Notes: generated by a model from the letters alone, not told the origin. A stretch of DNA of 64,000 bases from Roseivirga sp. UBA6061 (GCA_002427745.1 DIYF01000072.1:39827-103826), one strand, 5' to 3'. Positions 44,634-52,930 are shown, counted from the first letter of the stretch. Translations and numbers: made by a program.

Positions 44634-44987
44634 TCAGGCAAACTTTACCAGCTCTTCCAGTTCTATATAGTCCAGGGTTTTTTCATGGGTAGCTTCCAGT
44701 ATTACTTTGGGAGGCACTCCGGCTTCATAGGCCTGTACCCAGCGTGTAGCACAGAGGCACCAGCGGTCACCTGGTTTCAGACCCGGAAACTGATATTGCG
44801 GCATGGGTGTGGAAAGGTCATTCCCGACAGATTTGGTATAGGCCAGAAACTCTGCTGTCATTACAGCGCAGACTGTGTGAGTACCCAGGTCGTCTGCTCC
44901 CGTTTCACAGCAGCCGTCCCGATAAAAACCCGTGAGGGGAGCTGTGCTGCAGTTGATCATTTTTTCTCCGAATACATTTAGTGCCAT
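44634..44987 (-). CDS. DUF2237 family protein
   Basis: A protein of 117 residues, started at the Met of MALNVFGEKM rather than the longer MNSMALN, because the family usually begins here. It has the conserved GFYRDGCCETGADDLGTHTV and GDRWCLCATRWVQAYEAG stretches of DUF2237, a widespread small protein family of unknown function with several cysteines. It is convergent with the response regulator gene and lies just beside the anti-phage island. Confidence 0.9.
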   Translation of the reverse strand: MALNVFGEKMINCSTAPLTGFYRDGCCETGADDLGTHTVCAVMTAEFLAYTKSVGNDLSTPMPQYQFPGLKPGDRWCLCATRWVQAYEAGVPPKVILEATHEKTLDYIELEELVKFA

Positions 44988-45163
44988 GCTATTCAATTCA
45001 GGTTTAGCTGAAACTTAATACAATAATAGCCTTTGGGAGAACTAATGGTCTTTTATAAGGGGATAAAATCATCTTTTTCGATGAAGACTCCAAATGACAA
45101 TCTTGTACAATTTTGGGATGTTTCATTAGCTATTGATTAGCCGATGATTTCGGCACCTTACTT

Positions 45164-46102
45164 ATGGAAAGAAAGATCAGTGTTTTTATCGGAAGCTCAT
45201 CGGAAGGTTTGCCGATTGCAGAAACTCTCAAGAAGTTTCTGGAAGATGAAGGAATTATAGAATGTAAGGTTTGGAATGATGAACCACAGTATAATAAATC
45301 AATCCTTACTCTTTTGACTCGAGCAAGTTATGTCTATGACTTTGGTGTTTTCATTGCTTGTAAAGACGATAGTCTGTTTTCTAAAGACGAAAACAAGTTT
45401 GTGCCAAGAGACAATGTAGTTTTTGAATACGGGCTATTCTATGGTTCGATGGGTAATAATCGAACTTTCCTTGTTCAGGAAGAGGGGGCACACTTGCCTA
45501 GTGATCTGGATAGCTATCATACTCCTAGGTTCCAAGAGAGTTTCAATGACGATGACTGGCAGAGGCTTGCTGAGTCGATATCTAGGCAGATTGTAGTTCA
45601 AGATAAATTAAGCGATATACAACCATTACCATCGGTAGCTTTGGCCATAGGATATTATCAGTCTTTTATAAAAAGAGTAGCACGCTTTATATATGAGAAC
45701 CCTAACACCTCTTGTCTAGAGAAGAATAAAACTGTTTTCAGAAAGAAAAAAATTCTCATCACCATACCCACTGGATTAACTGATGATATGAATCAGGCCG
45801 CGGCCTCATATTACTCCTCTATAGGTTATGATACGGACGCCATAGCTTTCCCTAAACGGTCATATAGTATCAGGTACTTTGTTCAGGGAGAAGAAATTCT
45901 TATTGGAGATATTCCCACAACTCTCGATTCGTTACGGGAGTGTATCAAATTGCTCCTTTTTGATTCAAGCTTGGGAGATAGTTCAGTGAAATTACTTGCG
46001 GAAAATAAGGAGTTGAGAAACTTCAAAAAGGCTCTGGACTATCTAATATCTCAAAATGTCTTTACCCAGCAGCTTGTAACCACGAGCTGGGCAGAAAAAT
46101 AG
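45164..46102 (+). CDS. TIR-STING CBASS effector (Cap12-type)
   Basis: A 312-residue two-domain protein. The TIR domain (about 4-140) starts with ISVFIGSSSEG and contains PRDNVVFEYGLFYG (81-94), where Glu88 is the expected NAD-cleaving residue. The C-terminal part (about 155-300) fits the prokaryotic STING domain: ALAIGYYQSFIKRV (159-172) as the dimer helix, KILITIPTGL (196-205), a lid with KRSYSIRYF (231-239), and GDIPTTLDSL (248-257). In known bacterial TIR-STING proteins cyclic dinucleotide binding drives filament formation and NAD depletion that kills the infected cell. First gene of a three-gene unit, with only 6 bases to the next. Confidence 0.88.
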   Translation: MERKISVFIGSSSEGLPIAETLKKFLEDEGIIECKVWNDEPQYNKSILTLLTRASYVYDFGVFIACKDDSLFSKDENKFVPRDNVVFEYGLFYGSMGNNRTFLVQEEGAHLPSDLDSYHTPRFQESFNDDDWQRLAESISRQIVVQDKLSDIQPLPSVALAIGYYQSFIKRVARFIYENPNTSCLEKNKTVFRKKKILITIPTGLTDDMNQAAASYYSSIGYDTDAIAFPKRSYSIRYFVQGEEILIGDIPTTLDSLRECIKLLLFDSSLGDSSVKLLAENKELRNFKKALDYLISQNVFTQQLVTTSWAEK

Positions 46103-46108
46103 ACCGAC

Positions 46109-47062
46109 ATGGCTAATACACACAACCAATTCTCAGAATTCTATCGTTCAATTAAGCTCCTTAAGAGTAAAAAGGATGGTATGAAGAAGTCTAAAAATGC
46201 CTTGAGAAAGCGTATCAAAGACTACTTCAAGGAGCATCATCCGGGACACAAACCTGTCTTCTATATTCAGGGTTCGTACAAGATAAAAAACGGGATCAGA
46301 TACAAGGATGATACTGCTGATTTGGATGATGGTGTCTATTTTGAGTACGAGCCGGATGTAACAGCTACAACTTTACAAAAATGGGTCTACCAGGCAGTAA
46401 AAGGTCATACGCCAGGTGGACAAAGACATAAGAGAAAGTGTATCAGAGTAATTTATGCAAACGACTATCACATTGATTTACCTGTATTATACATAACTCA
46501 GAATATGGATCATCCAAAGCTCGCTGTCAAAAATGAAGGTTGGATAGATGATGATCCAAAGGCCTTTGTTGACTGGTTTAGAGATCAAAAGGATGATGAT
46601 AATCAGTTGGTTCAACTCTCTATGTATCATAAGGCTTGGGGAGATCATAAAAGGCATAATATGCCTACAGGACTTTGTATGACCATATTGACCCAAAGAA
46701 ATGCTGTTTTCAACAAGCGTGATGACTTATCCATGCTACATACGCTCGAAGGCATTAAATCGGACCTAGATACTTATTGGGAATGTAAAATGCCAGTTTA
46801 CCCTTACGATGATCTATTCCGCGACTATGACAAGACTTTTGAGCGTAATTTTAAATTGGCACTTACTGAATTCATTCAGGATGCAAGGGAAGCCGTAAAA
46901 ACAGATGACGAAAAAAAAGCCTGCAACTTATGGAGAAAGCACCTAGGAGAGAGGTTTCCGAAATGCAAAAGCAATGCTTCACAGTCTGAAAAAGGCGGAA
47001 GTAAGAAAAAAAACGCTTTGGCTGCTATTGCTGGAATAAGCAAACCTTATTCAAATGGATAG
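46109..47062 (+). CDS. CD-NTase (CBASS cyclic nucleotide synthase, Cdn-type)
   Basis: A 317-residue nucleotidyltransferase with a DncV-like layout. GS at 55-56 (YIQGSYKIKNG), the metal-binding pair Asp71 and Asp73 (TADLDDGVYFE) and the third carboxylate Asp123 (YHIDLPVLYI) are all present. It should make a cyclic dinucleotide when phage is sensed. The last 30 residues form a polar, likely disordered tail that ends in glycine (ISKPYSNG), the state needed for E2-type conjugation in type II systems. It overlaps the E2-like gene by 8 bases. Clade and product cannot be fixed; bacterial STING operons usually use cyclic di-GMP. Confidence 0.9.
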   Translation: MANTHNQFSEFYRSIKLLKSKKDGMKKSKNALRKRIKDYFKEHHPGHKPVFYIQGSYKIKNGIRYKDDTADLDDGVYFEYEPDVTATTLQKWVYQAVKGHTPGGQRHKRKCIRVIYANDYHIDLPVLYITQNMDHPKLAVKNEGWIDDDPKAFVDWFRDQKDDDNQLVQLSMYHKAWGDHKRHNMPTGLCMTILTQRNAVFNKRDDLSMLHTLEGIKSDLDTYWECKMPVYPYDDLFRDYDKTFERNFKLALTEFIQDAREAVKTDDEKKACNLWRKHLGERFPKCKSNASQSEKGGSKKKNALAAIAGISKPYSNG

Positions 47063-47759
47063 AGACCGTTTAAGGCAACTGAATGTTGACCTGAAACGAG
47101 TGATTGAAAAGTTTTCGGAGCTAGAAGTCATACGCTGTAATGGGGCCCCAGGATTTATCGAAGGATTTGTTGATATTAAAGATGGAGATGAACAACTACG
47201 TGGAAGGTTCGATATTCGTATTACTATACCTGAGAATTACCCTTATGGATTCCCGGAATTAAGGGAACTCAGCAGGAAGATACCCAGAGAGGCAGACAGG
47301 CACATTTACAATAATGGAAATTGCTGTGTTACGGTGCCTCAGCAGCAGATGATTGACGCATCCAAAGGGATCTCTTTATATGACTACATTTTTAGCTATG
47401 TACTTCCTTACCTCGCAAATCAGATTTACTTTGAAGAGTACGGAAGATGGGCCAATGGCGAGTACTCTCATGGTCTGGAAGGACATTTTGAATTTTATAA
47501 GGACAAACTTGACATTGACAACCTAAATGGGTTTGGTGAGGCTTTCGAGGTTCTTCTAAAAAGCAAAGTTTTGGATAGGAATGAGCCTTGTTTTTGCGGC
47601 AGCGGAAAGAGATACAAAAAATGTCACCAGAATGCCGTCTTGGATCTTCAAAGGCTTGGGCCCAAAAGATTGATGGAAGACCGTCTAATTGTTGAGCTAT
47701 TTAGCTTGAGGTTAGAGTTTGCAAAACTACTTAAGCTTATTTCTGCCAACACTGACTGA
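47055..47759 (+). CDS. E2-like conjugating enzyme with SEC-C tail
   Basis: A 234-residue protein. Residues 15-130 fit the E2/UBC fold: FDIRITIPENYPYGFPELRE (52-71), the PxYPxxxP strand of E2s, and HIYNNGNCCV (83-92), where Cys91 sits three residues after Gly88, as the catalytic cysteine does in E2 enzymes. The C-terminal part has an SEC-C zinc motif, EPCFCGSGKRYKKCH (177-191; Cys179, Cys181, Cys190, His191). In type II-short CBASS an E2 acts on the CD-NTase without a paired E1-JAB. Here it follows the CD-NTase gene with an 8-base overlap. The SEC-C tail may recruit a partner or nucleic acid. Confidence 0.82.
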   Translation: MDRDRLRQLNVDLKRVIEKFSELEVIRCNGAPGFIEGFVDIKDGDEQLRGRFDIRITIPENYPYGFPELRELSRKIPREADRHIYNNGNCCVTVPQQQMIDASKGISLYDYIFSYVLPYLANQIYFEEYGRWANGEYSHGLEGHFEFYKDKLDIDNLNGFGEAFEVLLKSKVLDRNEPCFCGSGKRYKKCHQNAVLDLQRLGPKRLMEDRLIVELFSLRLEFAKLLKLISANTD

Positions 47760-47813
47760 CATATATATTTGAGTCAAACTGTTTCATAGACCTTTAAGTT
47801 CTGAGGTTAGAAG

Positions 47814-48941
47814 CTACTCTATCACCCAATTGTCCCTGCTGCTTATTTCTTTGACTTCTCCCTTTTCCACGGAGAAAATCTTTACCTCGTGCTCTATGTT
47901 CTCGAATATCCCAAAGGTGCGTTCTGGCCGGGCATCCGTTACAAATATCTGCCCGAAGGCATCTGAGGCTACCATTTCCATGAGTTTGGTGATACGAAAG
48001 TCGTCCAGCTTGTCAAATATATCATCCAGGAGCAGTAAGGGCTTTACCTTCTTTTCCTGGAGCAGATAGTCGAAGTTGGCGAGTTTCAGAGCGATCAGAT
48101 AAGACTTTTGCTGACCCTGACTACCGAATTTTCGTATGTGTCGGTCATCCATCATAAAAGGGTACTCATCTTTGTGTATACCAATGCTGGTGCGTTTCAG
48201 TATCCGGTCTTTGGCCAGGTTGTCTTCAAAGAGCGTATCTACATCTTCATCAAAATGGGAGGTGTACTCCAGCGCCACAGTCTCGCTCTTCTCAGAGAGC
48301 TGCTGGTAATGCTGTGCTACCAGTGGCTGAAACCGGGTGATAAAGATCTTTCGCGCCTCATAAATGAGTCTACCCAGTACTATTAACTGCTTGTCGTATT
48401 GCTTGAGCAGGGTAATGTCAAAGTAGTCCCGCTCCAGAAACTGCTTGAGCAGCGAGTTGCGCTGCTTCATGGTATGGTTGTATTTGATCAGGTTTTGCAG
48501 GTACTTCTGGTCTGTCTGTGCTATAATGGCATCGAAGAATTTCCTCCTGTCTTCACTGCCTCCCCGGATCACATCGGTATCATTCGGAGCAATGAGCACC
48601 AGGGGTAATTTGCCAATGTGCTCGCTGGCCTTGCGATAGGGCTTGTCATCCAGTTTGACCAGCTTCTTTTTACCTGTTTGTAGTCCGCAAATGGCTGTAC
48701 GCTTTTTCTCTTCTACTTCATATTCGCCCCTGATGGAGAAGTAGGTTTCATCGTGCTTCATGCACTGGACGTCCTGCGAAGTAAATGCACTTTTGGTAAT
48801 GCTGAGGTAATAAATGGCATCCAGCAGATTGGTCTTTCCGCTTCCGTTTTTGCCCACAAAACAATTGATTTCCCTTGACAGCTGCACCTTTGCACTTTCG
48901 TAGTTCTTGAAATTGTTAAGGCTTATATTTTCAAGGTGCAT
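47814..48941 (-). CDS. recF: DNA replication and repair protein RecF
   Basis: A 375-residue SMC-like ATPase that helps load RecA at gapped DNA. The Walker A is FVGKNGSGKTNLLDAIYYL (about 28-46), the ABC signature lies at FGSQGQQKSYLIALKLA, and Walker B at PLLLLDDIFDKLD. The N-terminus (MHLENISLNNFKNYESAKVQ) is diagnostic. The start codon is 99 bases from the divergent pdhA gene. Its neighbours here differ from the dnaA-dnaN-recF arrangement of other phyla. Confidence 0.96.
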   Translation of the reverse strand: MHLENISLNNFKNYESAKVQLSREINCFVGKNGSGKTNLLDAIYYLSITKSAFTSQDVQCMKHDETYFSIRGEYEVEEKKRTAICGLQTGKKKLVKLDDKPYRKASEHIGKLPLVLIAPNDTDVIRGGSEDRRKFFDAIIAQTDQKYLQNLIKYNHTMKQRNSLLKQFLERDYFDITLLKQYDKQLIVLGRLIYEARKIFITRFQPLVAQHYQQLSEKSETVALEYTSHFDEDVDTLFEDNLAKDRILKRTSIGIHKDEYPFMMDDRHIRKFGSQGQQKSYLIALKLANFDYLLQEKKVKPLLLLDDIFDKLDDFRITKLMEMVASDAFGQIFVTDARPERTFGIFENIEHEVKIFSVEKGEVKEISSRDNWVIE

Positions 48942-49040
48942 TAATTTCTATGTTGAGGGTTTTTGTCTTATTTTCGCAGTCCGATTTAAATCATTGACCA
49001 TTAGGGGTATTCAACAAACCCTTTAATCATATTATAAGCG

Positions 49041-50072
49041 ATGGCTGCAACTAAGGGAACAACGAAAGCAAAAGCAAGGAAGAAAGCGAGGTTTTCGAAA
49101 GAGACATATATGTTCTGGTATGAGAATATGCTACTCATGCGCAGGTTCGAAGAGAAAGCGGGCCAGCTTTACGGACAACAGAAAATCAGAGGTTTTTGTC
49201 ACCTCTATATAGGCCAGGAAGCCTGTGCCAGCGGTGCAGTAACGGCCCTTGAAAAAGGAGATAAATGGATTACCGCTTATCGTGATCACGGTCAGCCTCT
49301 GGCACTGGGTACCGACCCAAAAGCAGTGATGGCTGAGCTGATGGCCAAAGAGACGGGTGTTTCTAAAGGTAAAGGTGGTTCTATGCACATGTTTGACAGA
49401 GAGAAAGGTTTCTTTGGCGGCCATGGTATTGTAGGTGGTCAGGTGCCACTGGGTGCGGGTATTGCCTTTGCTGAGAAGTATAATAAGACCGGAAAGCTGT
49501 GCATCTGTATGATGGGCGATGGTGCCGTACGTCAGGGAGCTTTTCACGAAGCACTGAATATGGCCATGACCTGGAAACTACCGGTGATCTTTGTCATCGA
49601 GAACAATGGCTACGCTATGGGTACTTCTGTAGAAAGAACATCGAACGTGAGAGACCTGTACACACTGGCAGAGGCTTATGATATGCCTGCAGCTCCTGTT
49701 GATGCCATGAACCCTGAAAATGTACATGTGGCCGTAGAAGAGGCTGCTGAAAGAGCCAGGAGAGGTGACGGACCTACTCTGCTCGAATTCAGAACGTATC
49801 GATATAAGGGACACTCAATGTCTGACCCTGCCAAGTATCGATCAAAAGAAGAGGTGCAGGACTATAAAGACAGAGATCCGATCGAATATGTGAAGGCTCA
49901 TATTCTGAAAAGCAAGTTCGCTACAGAAGAAGAGCTGAAAGAAATCGATACCAAGATAAAGGCTGAAGTCATGGAGAGCGTGAAGTTTGCAGAGGAGTCT
50001 GCTTACCCTGACCCTTCAGAGGCATTTAAGGACGTTTATGTTCAGGAGGATTATCCTTATATAACTGACTAA
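49041..50072 (+). CDS. pdhA: Pyruvate dehydrogenase E1 component, alpha subunit
   Basis: A 343-residue thiamin-diphosphate enzyme subunit. The TPP/Mg2+ motif starts with GDG (159-161) and ends with NN (188-189) (MMGDGAVRQGAFHEAL and VIENNGYAMG). It has RRFEEKAGQLYGQQKIRGFCH near the N-terminus and YRYKGHSMSDPAKYRSKEEV in the loop that carries the phosphorylation serines in mammals. It decarboxylates pyruvate with the beta subunit, which is not encoded next to it. The lysine-rich N-terminus is an extension of roughly 20 residues. Confidence 0.93.
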   Translation: MAATKGTTKAKARKKARFSKETYMFWYENMLLMRRFEEKAGQLYGQQKIRGFCHLYIGQEACASGAVTALEKGDKWITAYRDHGQPLALGTDPKAVMAELMAKETGVSKGKGGSMHMFDREKGFFGGHGIVGGQVPLGAGIAFAEKYNKTGKLCICMMGDGAVRQGAFHEALNMAMTWKLPVIFVIENNGYAMGTSVERTSNVRDLYTLAEAYDMPAAPVDAMNPENVHVAVEEAAERARRGDGPTLLEFRTYRYKGHSMSDPAKYRSKEEVQDYKDRDPIEYVKAHILKSKFATEEELKEIDTKIKAEVMESVKFAEESAYPDPSEAFKDVYVQEDYPYITD

Positions 50073-50082
50073 GGATTAACCC

Positions 50083-50111
50083 TTTGCTTTTCAACAATTT
50101 CCTTATATTTG
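50083..50111 (+). promoter_or_regulatory. Promoter (TTTG and TATATTTG) before the TPR gene
   Basis: TTTG at 50083-50086 and TATATTTG at 50104-50111 match the Bacteroidota -33 and -7 boxes, with a spacer of 17 bases, slightly short of the usual 19-21. It sits 19 bases before ATG at 50130, which supports that start over an upstream TTG at 50109. Confidence 0.55.
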
Positions 50112-50129
50112 CGTGCTAATTTTCAAGAG

Positions 50130-50819
50130 ATGGCGAAGAATACGACTGAAGAGGCGAAATCAGTAAAGAAAACAGACGGATCGGGCATCGATTCCGTAAA
50201 GAAAGAGTTGGGCCCAATGGGCTTTATCGGTGTAATAGCTGGTATAGTAATCATTATTGGAGCCACCATTTTCTTCTTTATTGAACAAGGTAAGAACCGA
50301 AAGAATGCTGCAGCCCAGGATGAGCTTTTCCAGGCCCAGTATTATTTCGAGCAGGATAGCCTTGATCTGGCCATGAACGGTGATGGCAGAAACCTGGGTT
50401 TCCTGGACATCATAGATATTTACGGAAGCACAGATGCTGCAAACCTCGCTAACTTTTACGCAGGGGCTATTTACCTGAAGCAAGGTAATTTCCAGTCAGC
50501 ACTGGATCACCTGGAAGATTTCAGTACAGCTGAAGTATTGGCGCAGGGTAGAGCCAATGAGCTCAAAGGTGATGCTTATATGGAGCTGGGTCAGTATAGT
50601 GATGCTGCCAGACAATACGAAAGTGCTGCCAATGTAGTAGATGACAAGTTTTTCTCTCCGGCCTATTTGCTGAAAGCAGCCCTGGCTCATGAGAACAACA
50701 GCGATAACAGCTCAGCGCTGAAGGCAGTTACCAAAATTGTAGATAACTATTTCGGTGCATCTGAGTACAACGAAGCAAAGAAACAGAAGGCAAGGTTAGA
50801 AGCCCTTACCTCTCGTTAA
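50130..50819 (+). CDS. Membrane-anchored TPR protein (YfgM-like)
   Basis: A 229-residue protein with a basic N-terminal cytosolic stretch, one membrane helix (GFIGVIAGIVIIIGATIFFFI) and a periplasmic domain with tetratricopeptide-type repeats (AAQDELFQAQYYFEQDS; GRANELKGDAYMELGQYSDAA; AYLLKAALAHENN). This plan resembles YfgM, a SecYEG-associated chaperone partner in proteobacteria, but the match is by architecture only. The start is ATG 50130, just after a promoter. Confidence 0.82.
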   Translation: MAKNTTEEAKSVKKTDGSGIDSVKKELGPMGFIGVIAGIVIIIGATIFFFIEQGKNRKNAAAQDELFQAQYYFEQDSLDLAMNGDGRNLGFLDIIDIYGSTDAANLANFYAGAIYLKQGNFQSALDHLEDFSTAEVLAQGRANELKGDAYMELGQYSDAARQYESAANVVDDKFFSPAYLLKAALAHENNSDNSSALKAVTKIVDNYFGASEYNEAKKQKARLEALTSR

Positions 50820-50841
50820 TTATAAAGAAACGTTTAACATG

Positions 50842-50873
50842 AAAGGTAAGGTCGCAAGGTCTTACCTTTTTTT
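50842..50873 (+). terminator. Rho-independent terminator after the TPR gene
   Basis: AAGGTAAG and CTTACCTT pair around a 10-base loop and are followed by seven T residues. The element lies 23 bases after the TPR stop and just before the ribH start, so ribH may need its own promoter or read-through. Confidence 0.88.
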
Positions 50874-50887
50874 ATTTGATAGAAACA

Positions 50888-51364
50888 ATGGCGTCAAACC
50901 AGAAAAACCTCAGCGATTACAGCAACAAGAATGTAAAAGATATCAGTGACAGCAAGTTTGCCGTGGTGGTATCAGAATGGAATGAAGAAGTAACGGAGTC
51001 GTTGTACTCGGGCGTTTATGATACATTGCTGGAGCACGGTGCCGGCAAGGAGAATATTATCAGGAAGAGTGTACCGGGCACCTTCGAGCTTTCATTGGGA
51101 GCACAATGGATGGCTCAGCATGAAGATATCGATGCGGTCATCTGTTTGGGTTGTGTTATCCAGGGTGAAACCCGGCATTTTGACTTTATCTGTGAGGCAG
51201 TGGCCCAGGGTATTACCAACGTGAGCCTGAAGTACAATAAGCCCGTGATTTTTGGTGTTTTAACGCCCAACACCCAAAAACAGGCACTTGACAGAGCCGG
51301 AGGCAAGTATGGCAACAAAGGCGATGAGGCCGCTATTACAGCTATTAAAATGCTGGGCTTCTGA
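50888..51364 (+). CDS. ribH: 6,7-dimethyl-8-ribityllumazine synthase
   Basis: The penultimate enzyme of riboflavin synthesis. At 158 residues it has the classical active-site loops: FAVVVSEWNEEVTESLYSG, SVPGTFELSLGAQWM and the catalytic His97 in CVIQGETRHFDFI. ATG at 50888 is preferred to the TTG at 50876, which would add four residues. A terminator lies directly upstream and a repeat element downstream, so it seems to be a single-gene unit. Confidence 0.95.
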   Translation: MASNQKNLSDYSNKNVKDISDSKFAVVVSEWNEEVTESLYSGVYDTLLEHGAGKENIIRKSVPGTFELSLGAQWMAQHEDIDAVICLGCVIQGETRHFDFICEAVAQGITNVSLKYNKPVIFGVLTPNTQKQALDRAGGKYGNKGDEAAITAIKMLGF

Positions 51365-51372
51365 TAATAAAT

Positions 51373-51500
51373 GAGGCGTCTCAAAAGAGTTTCGTCATTG
51401 AGAACAAAGTGAGGTAATCTCTTCCTCTGACCCGAAATAAAGGTTGAGATTACTTCATTTCATTCGTAATGACGGCTTGTTTGACTTTTGAGACAGCCTC
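51373..51500. repeat. REP-like doublet (large imperfect inverted repeat)
   Basis: GAGGCGTCTCAAAAG (from 51373) pairs with CTTTTGAGACAGCCTC (ending at 51500). Inside, CGTCATTGAG...GTAATCTC and its inverse (GAGATTAC...AATGACG) form a second nested arm. The inner arms are two head-to-head copies of a sequence family found at 57378, 57814, 62497, 62576 and 63970. Confidence 0.8.
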
Positions 51501-51536
51501 AATTTGACTTTCCAATAATTACATCTCAATACCAAC

Positions 51537-52856
51537 ATGCAAATCTTAAAGTTTGGAGGCACTTCGGTAGGCAAGCCGGAGAATATGCATATCGTGGCAA
51601 AACTGATTACCCGCGATACAGAAGCTAAAATTGTGGTACTCTCTGCCCTCTCAGGCACTACCAATGCCCTTTCGGGAATTGGTGATGCACTGCGTGAGGC
51701 TGATAAGGAAGGAGCTAAACAGAAGATAGATGTCCTCAAGGCGCATTATGACAGTTTTATACCCGCTTTGTTGAGCTCAGAGGAGAAAAGAGCCAAAGCT
51801 TCGGCCATGATTGATGAGCATTTTGAGTTTCTCAACATTACCCTGCGTATTTCATATAATGAGGCTTTGAATCGCGATATCCTGGCCCAGGGAGAGCTGA
51901 TGTCCACCAAGCTGTTTACACTCTACCTTCAGGAGCAGGGTGTAAAAGCCAGACTTTTGCCGGCTCTTGATTTTATGCGCACGGGCGAAGAGGGAGATCC
52001 GGATATTCCTTATGCTACTGAAAGACTGGGTGAACTACTGAAAGAGCATGATGATGTCTCGCTGTTTGTGACTCAGGGCTATATCTGCAAAAACCATAAG
52101 GGGGAGATCGACAACTTACAAAGGGGAGGTAGTGACTACACAGCTTCACTGCTGGGGGCTGCTTTGAACGCTTCTGAAATACAGATCTGGACGGATATTG
52201 ACGGGATGCACAATAACGACCCCAGGGTGGTGGATAAGACTTTCCCTATTGCGGAGCTTTCGTTTGACGAGGCAGCCGAGCTGGCTTATTTCGGGGCTAA
52301 GATTTTGCACCCCGCTTCTATCTGGCCTGCACAGCGCTATGGTATTCCTGTAAAGCTGCTGAATACAATGGACCCTGAGGCAAAAGGTACCATTATTGGC
52401 AAAGGCACCATTTCAAATGAAATCAAGGCACTGGCGGCCAAGGATGGTATTATCGCAGTGAAGATCAAATCTTCGCGCATGCTGCTGGCATATGGTTTTA
52501 TGACCAAGATTTTTCAAAGCTTCGAGAAGCATAAGACTTCGGTAGATATGGTAACTACCTCAGAGGTGGCCGTTTCGGTAACCATTGATGATGACAGCCG
52601 TCTCCCCGCCATTGCCAGAGAGCTCGAGACCCTGGGGGTGGTGGAGATTGATCGCAATCAGACCATCATCTGCGTAGTGGGCAATTTTGTAGCGCAGAAG
52701 AAAGGCATCGTTAATAAGATTTTCTCTGCCATGACAGAGATTCCTATCAGGATGATCTCTTACGGAGGAAGCCGTCATAACATCTCACTTCTGATAGACA
52801 GCAGGGATAAAGAAGAGGCGCTGAAGCGACTAAACAGCCATCTGTTTGAGTTTTAA
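51537..52856 (+). CDS. lysC: Aspartate kinase
   Basis: A 439-residue enzyme for the first step of the aspartate family (lysine, threonine, methionine). The kinase domain begins KFGGTSVGKPEN (5-16) and holds FVTQGYICKN and GGSDYTASLLGAAL (the aspartate and ATP contacts). Two ACT-type regulatory regions follow (about 300-439). It is a stand-alone enzyme, not fused to homoserine dehydrogenase. ATP and feedback inhibitor binding are inferred from the family. It is followed by a short CTCCCC/GGGGAG hairpin. Confidence 0.94.
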   Translation: MQILKFGGTSVGKPENMHIVAKLITRDTEAKIVVLSALSGTTNALSGIGDALREADKEGAKQKIDVLKAHYDSFIPALLSSEEKRAKASAMIDEHFEFLNITLRISYNEALNRDILAQGELMSTKLFTLYLQEQGVKARLLPALDFMRTGEEGDPDIPYATERLGELLKEHDDVSLFVTQGYICKNHKGEIDNLQRGGSDYTASLLGAALNASEIQIWTDIDGMHNNDPRVVDKTFPIAELSFDEAAELAYFGAKILHPASIWPAQRYGIPVKLLNTMDPEAKGTIIGKGTISNEIKALAAKDGIIAVKIKSSRMLLAYGFMTKIFQSFEKHKTSVDMVTTSEVAVSVTIDDDSRLPAIARELETLGVVEIDRNQTIICVVGNFVAQKKGIVNKIFSAMTEIPIRMISYGGSRHNISLLIDSRDKEEALKRLNSHLFEF

Positions 52857-52877
52857 TACTCCTCTGTCCTGCGGATA

Positions 52878-52896
52878 TCTCCCCTTTAAGGGGAGA
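52878..52896. terminator. Hairpin between lysC and the LolA-like gene
   Basis: TCTCCCCTT and AAGGGGAGA are perfect 9-base arms around a single T, between two convergent genes. It is preceded by TACTCCTCTGTCCTGC, also found after the acyl-CoA dehydrogenase gene at 35056-35071. It may stop transcription from either side. Confidence 0.55.
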
Positions 52897-52930
52897 AAGT
52901 AATTTCTTTTACTTTTGAAACAGCTGCGGT

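Noticed and set aside
45001..47813. Target-site duplications or an integrase flanking the defence island
   Set aside because: The flanks were compared by eye and share only very short matches; no transposase or tRNA target is present.
48969..48976. TATTTTCG as the pdhA promoter -7 box
   Set aside because: The spacing to the nearest TTG is about 13 bases, too short for a convincing pair, so it is not listed as a feature.
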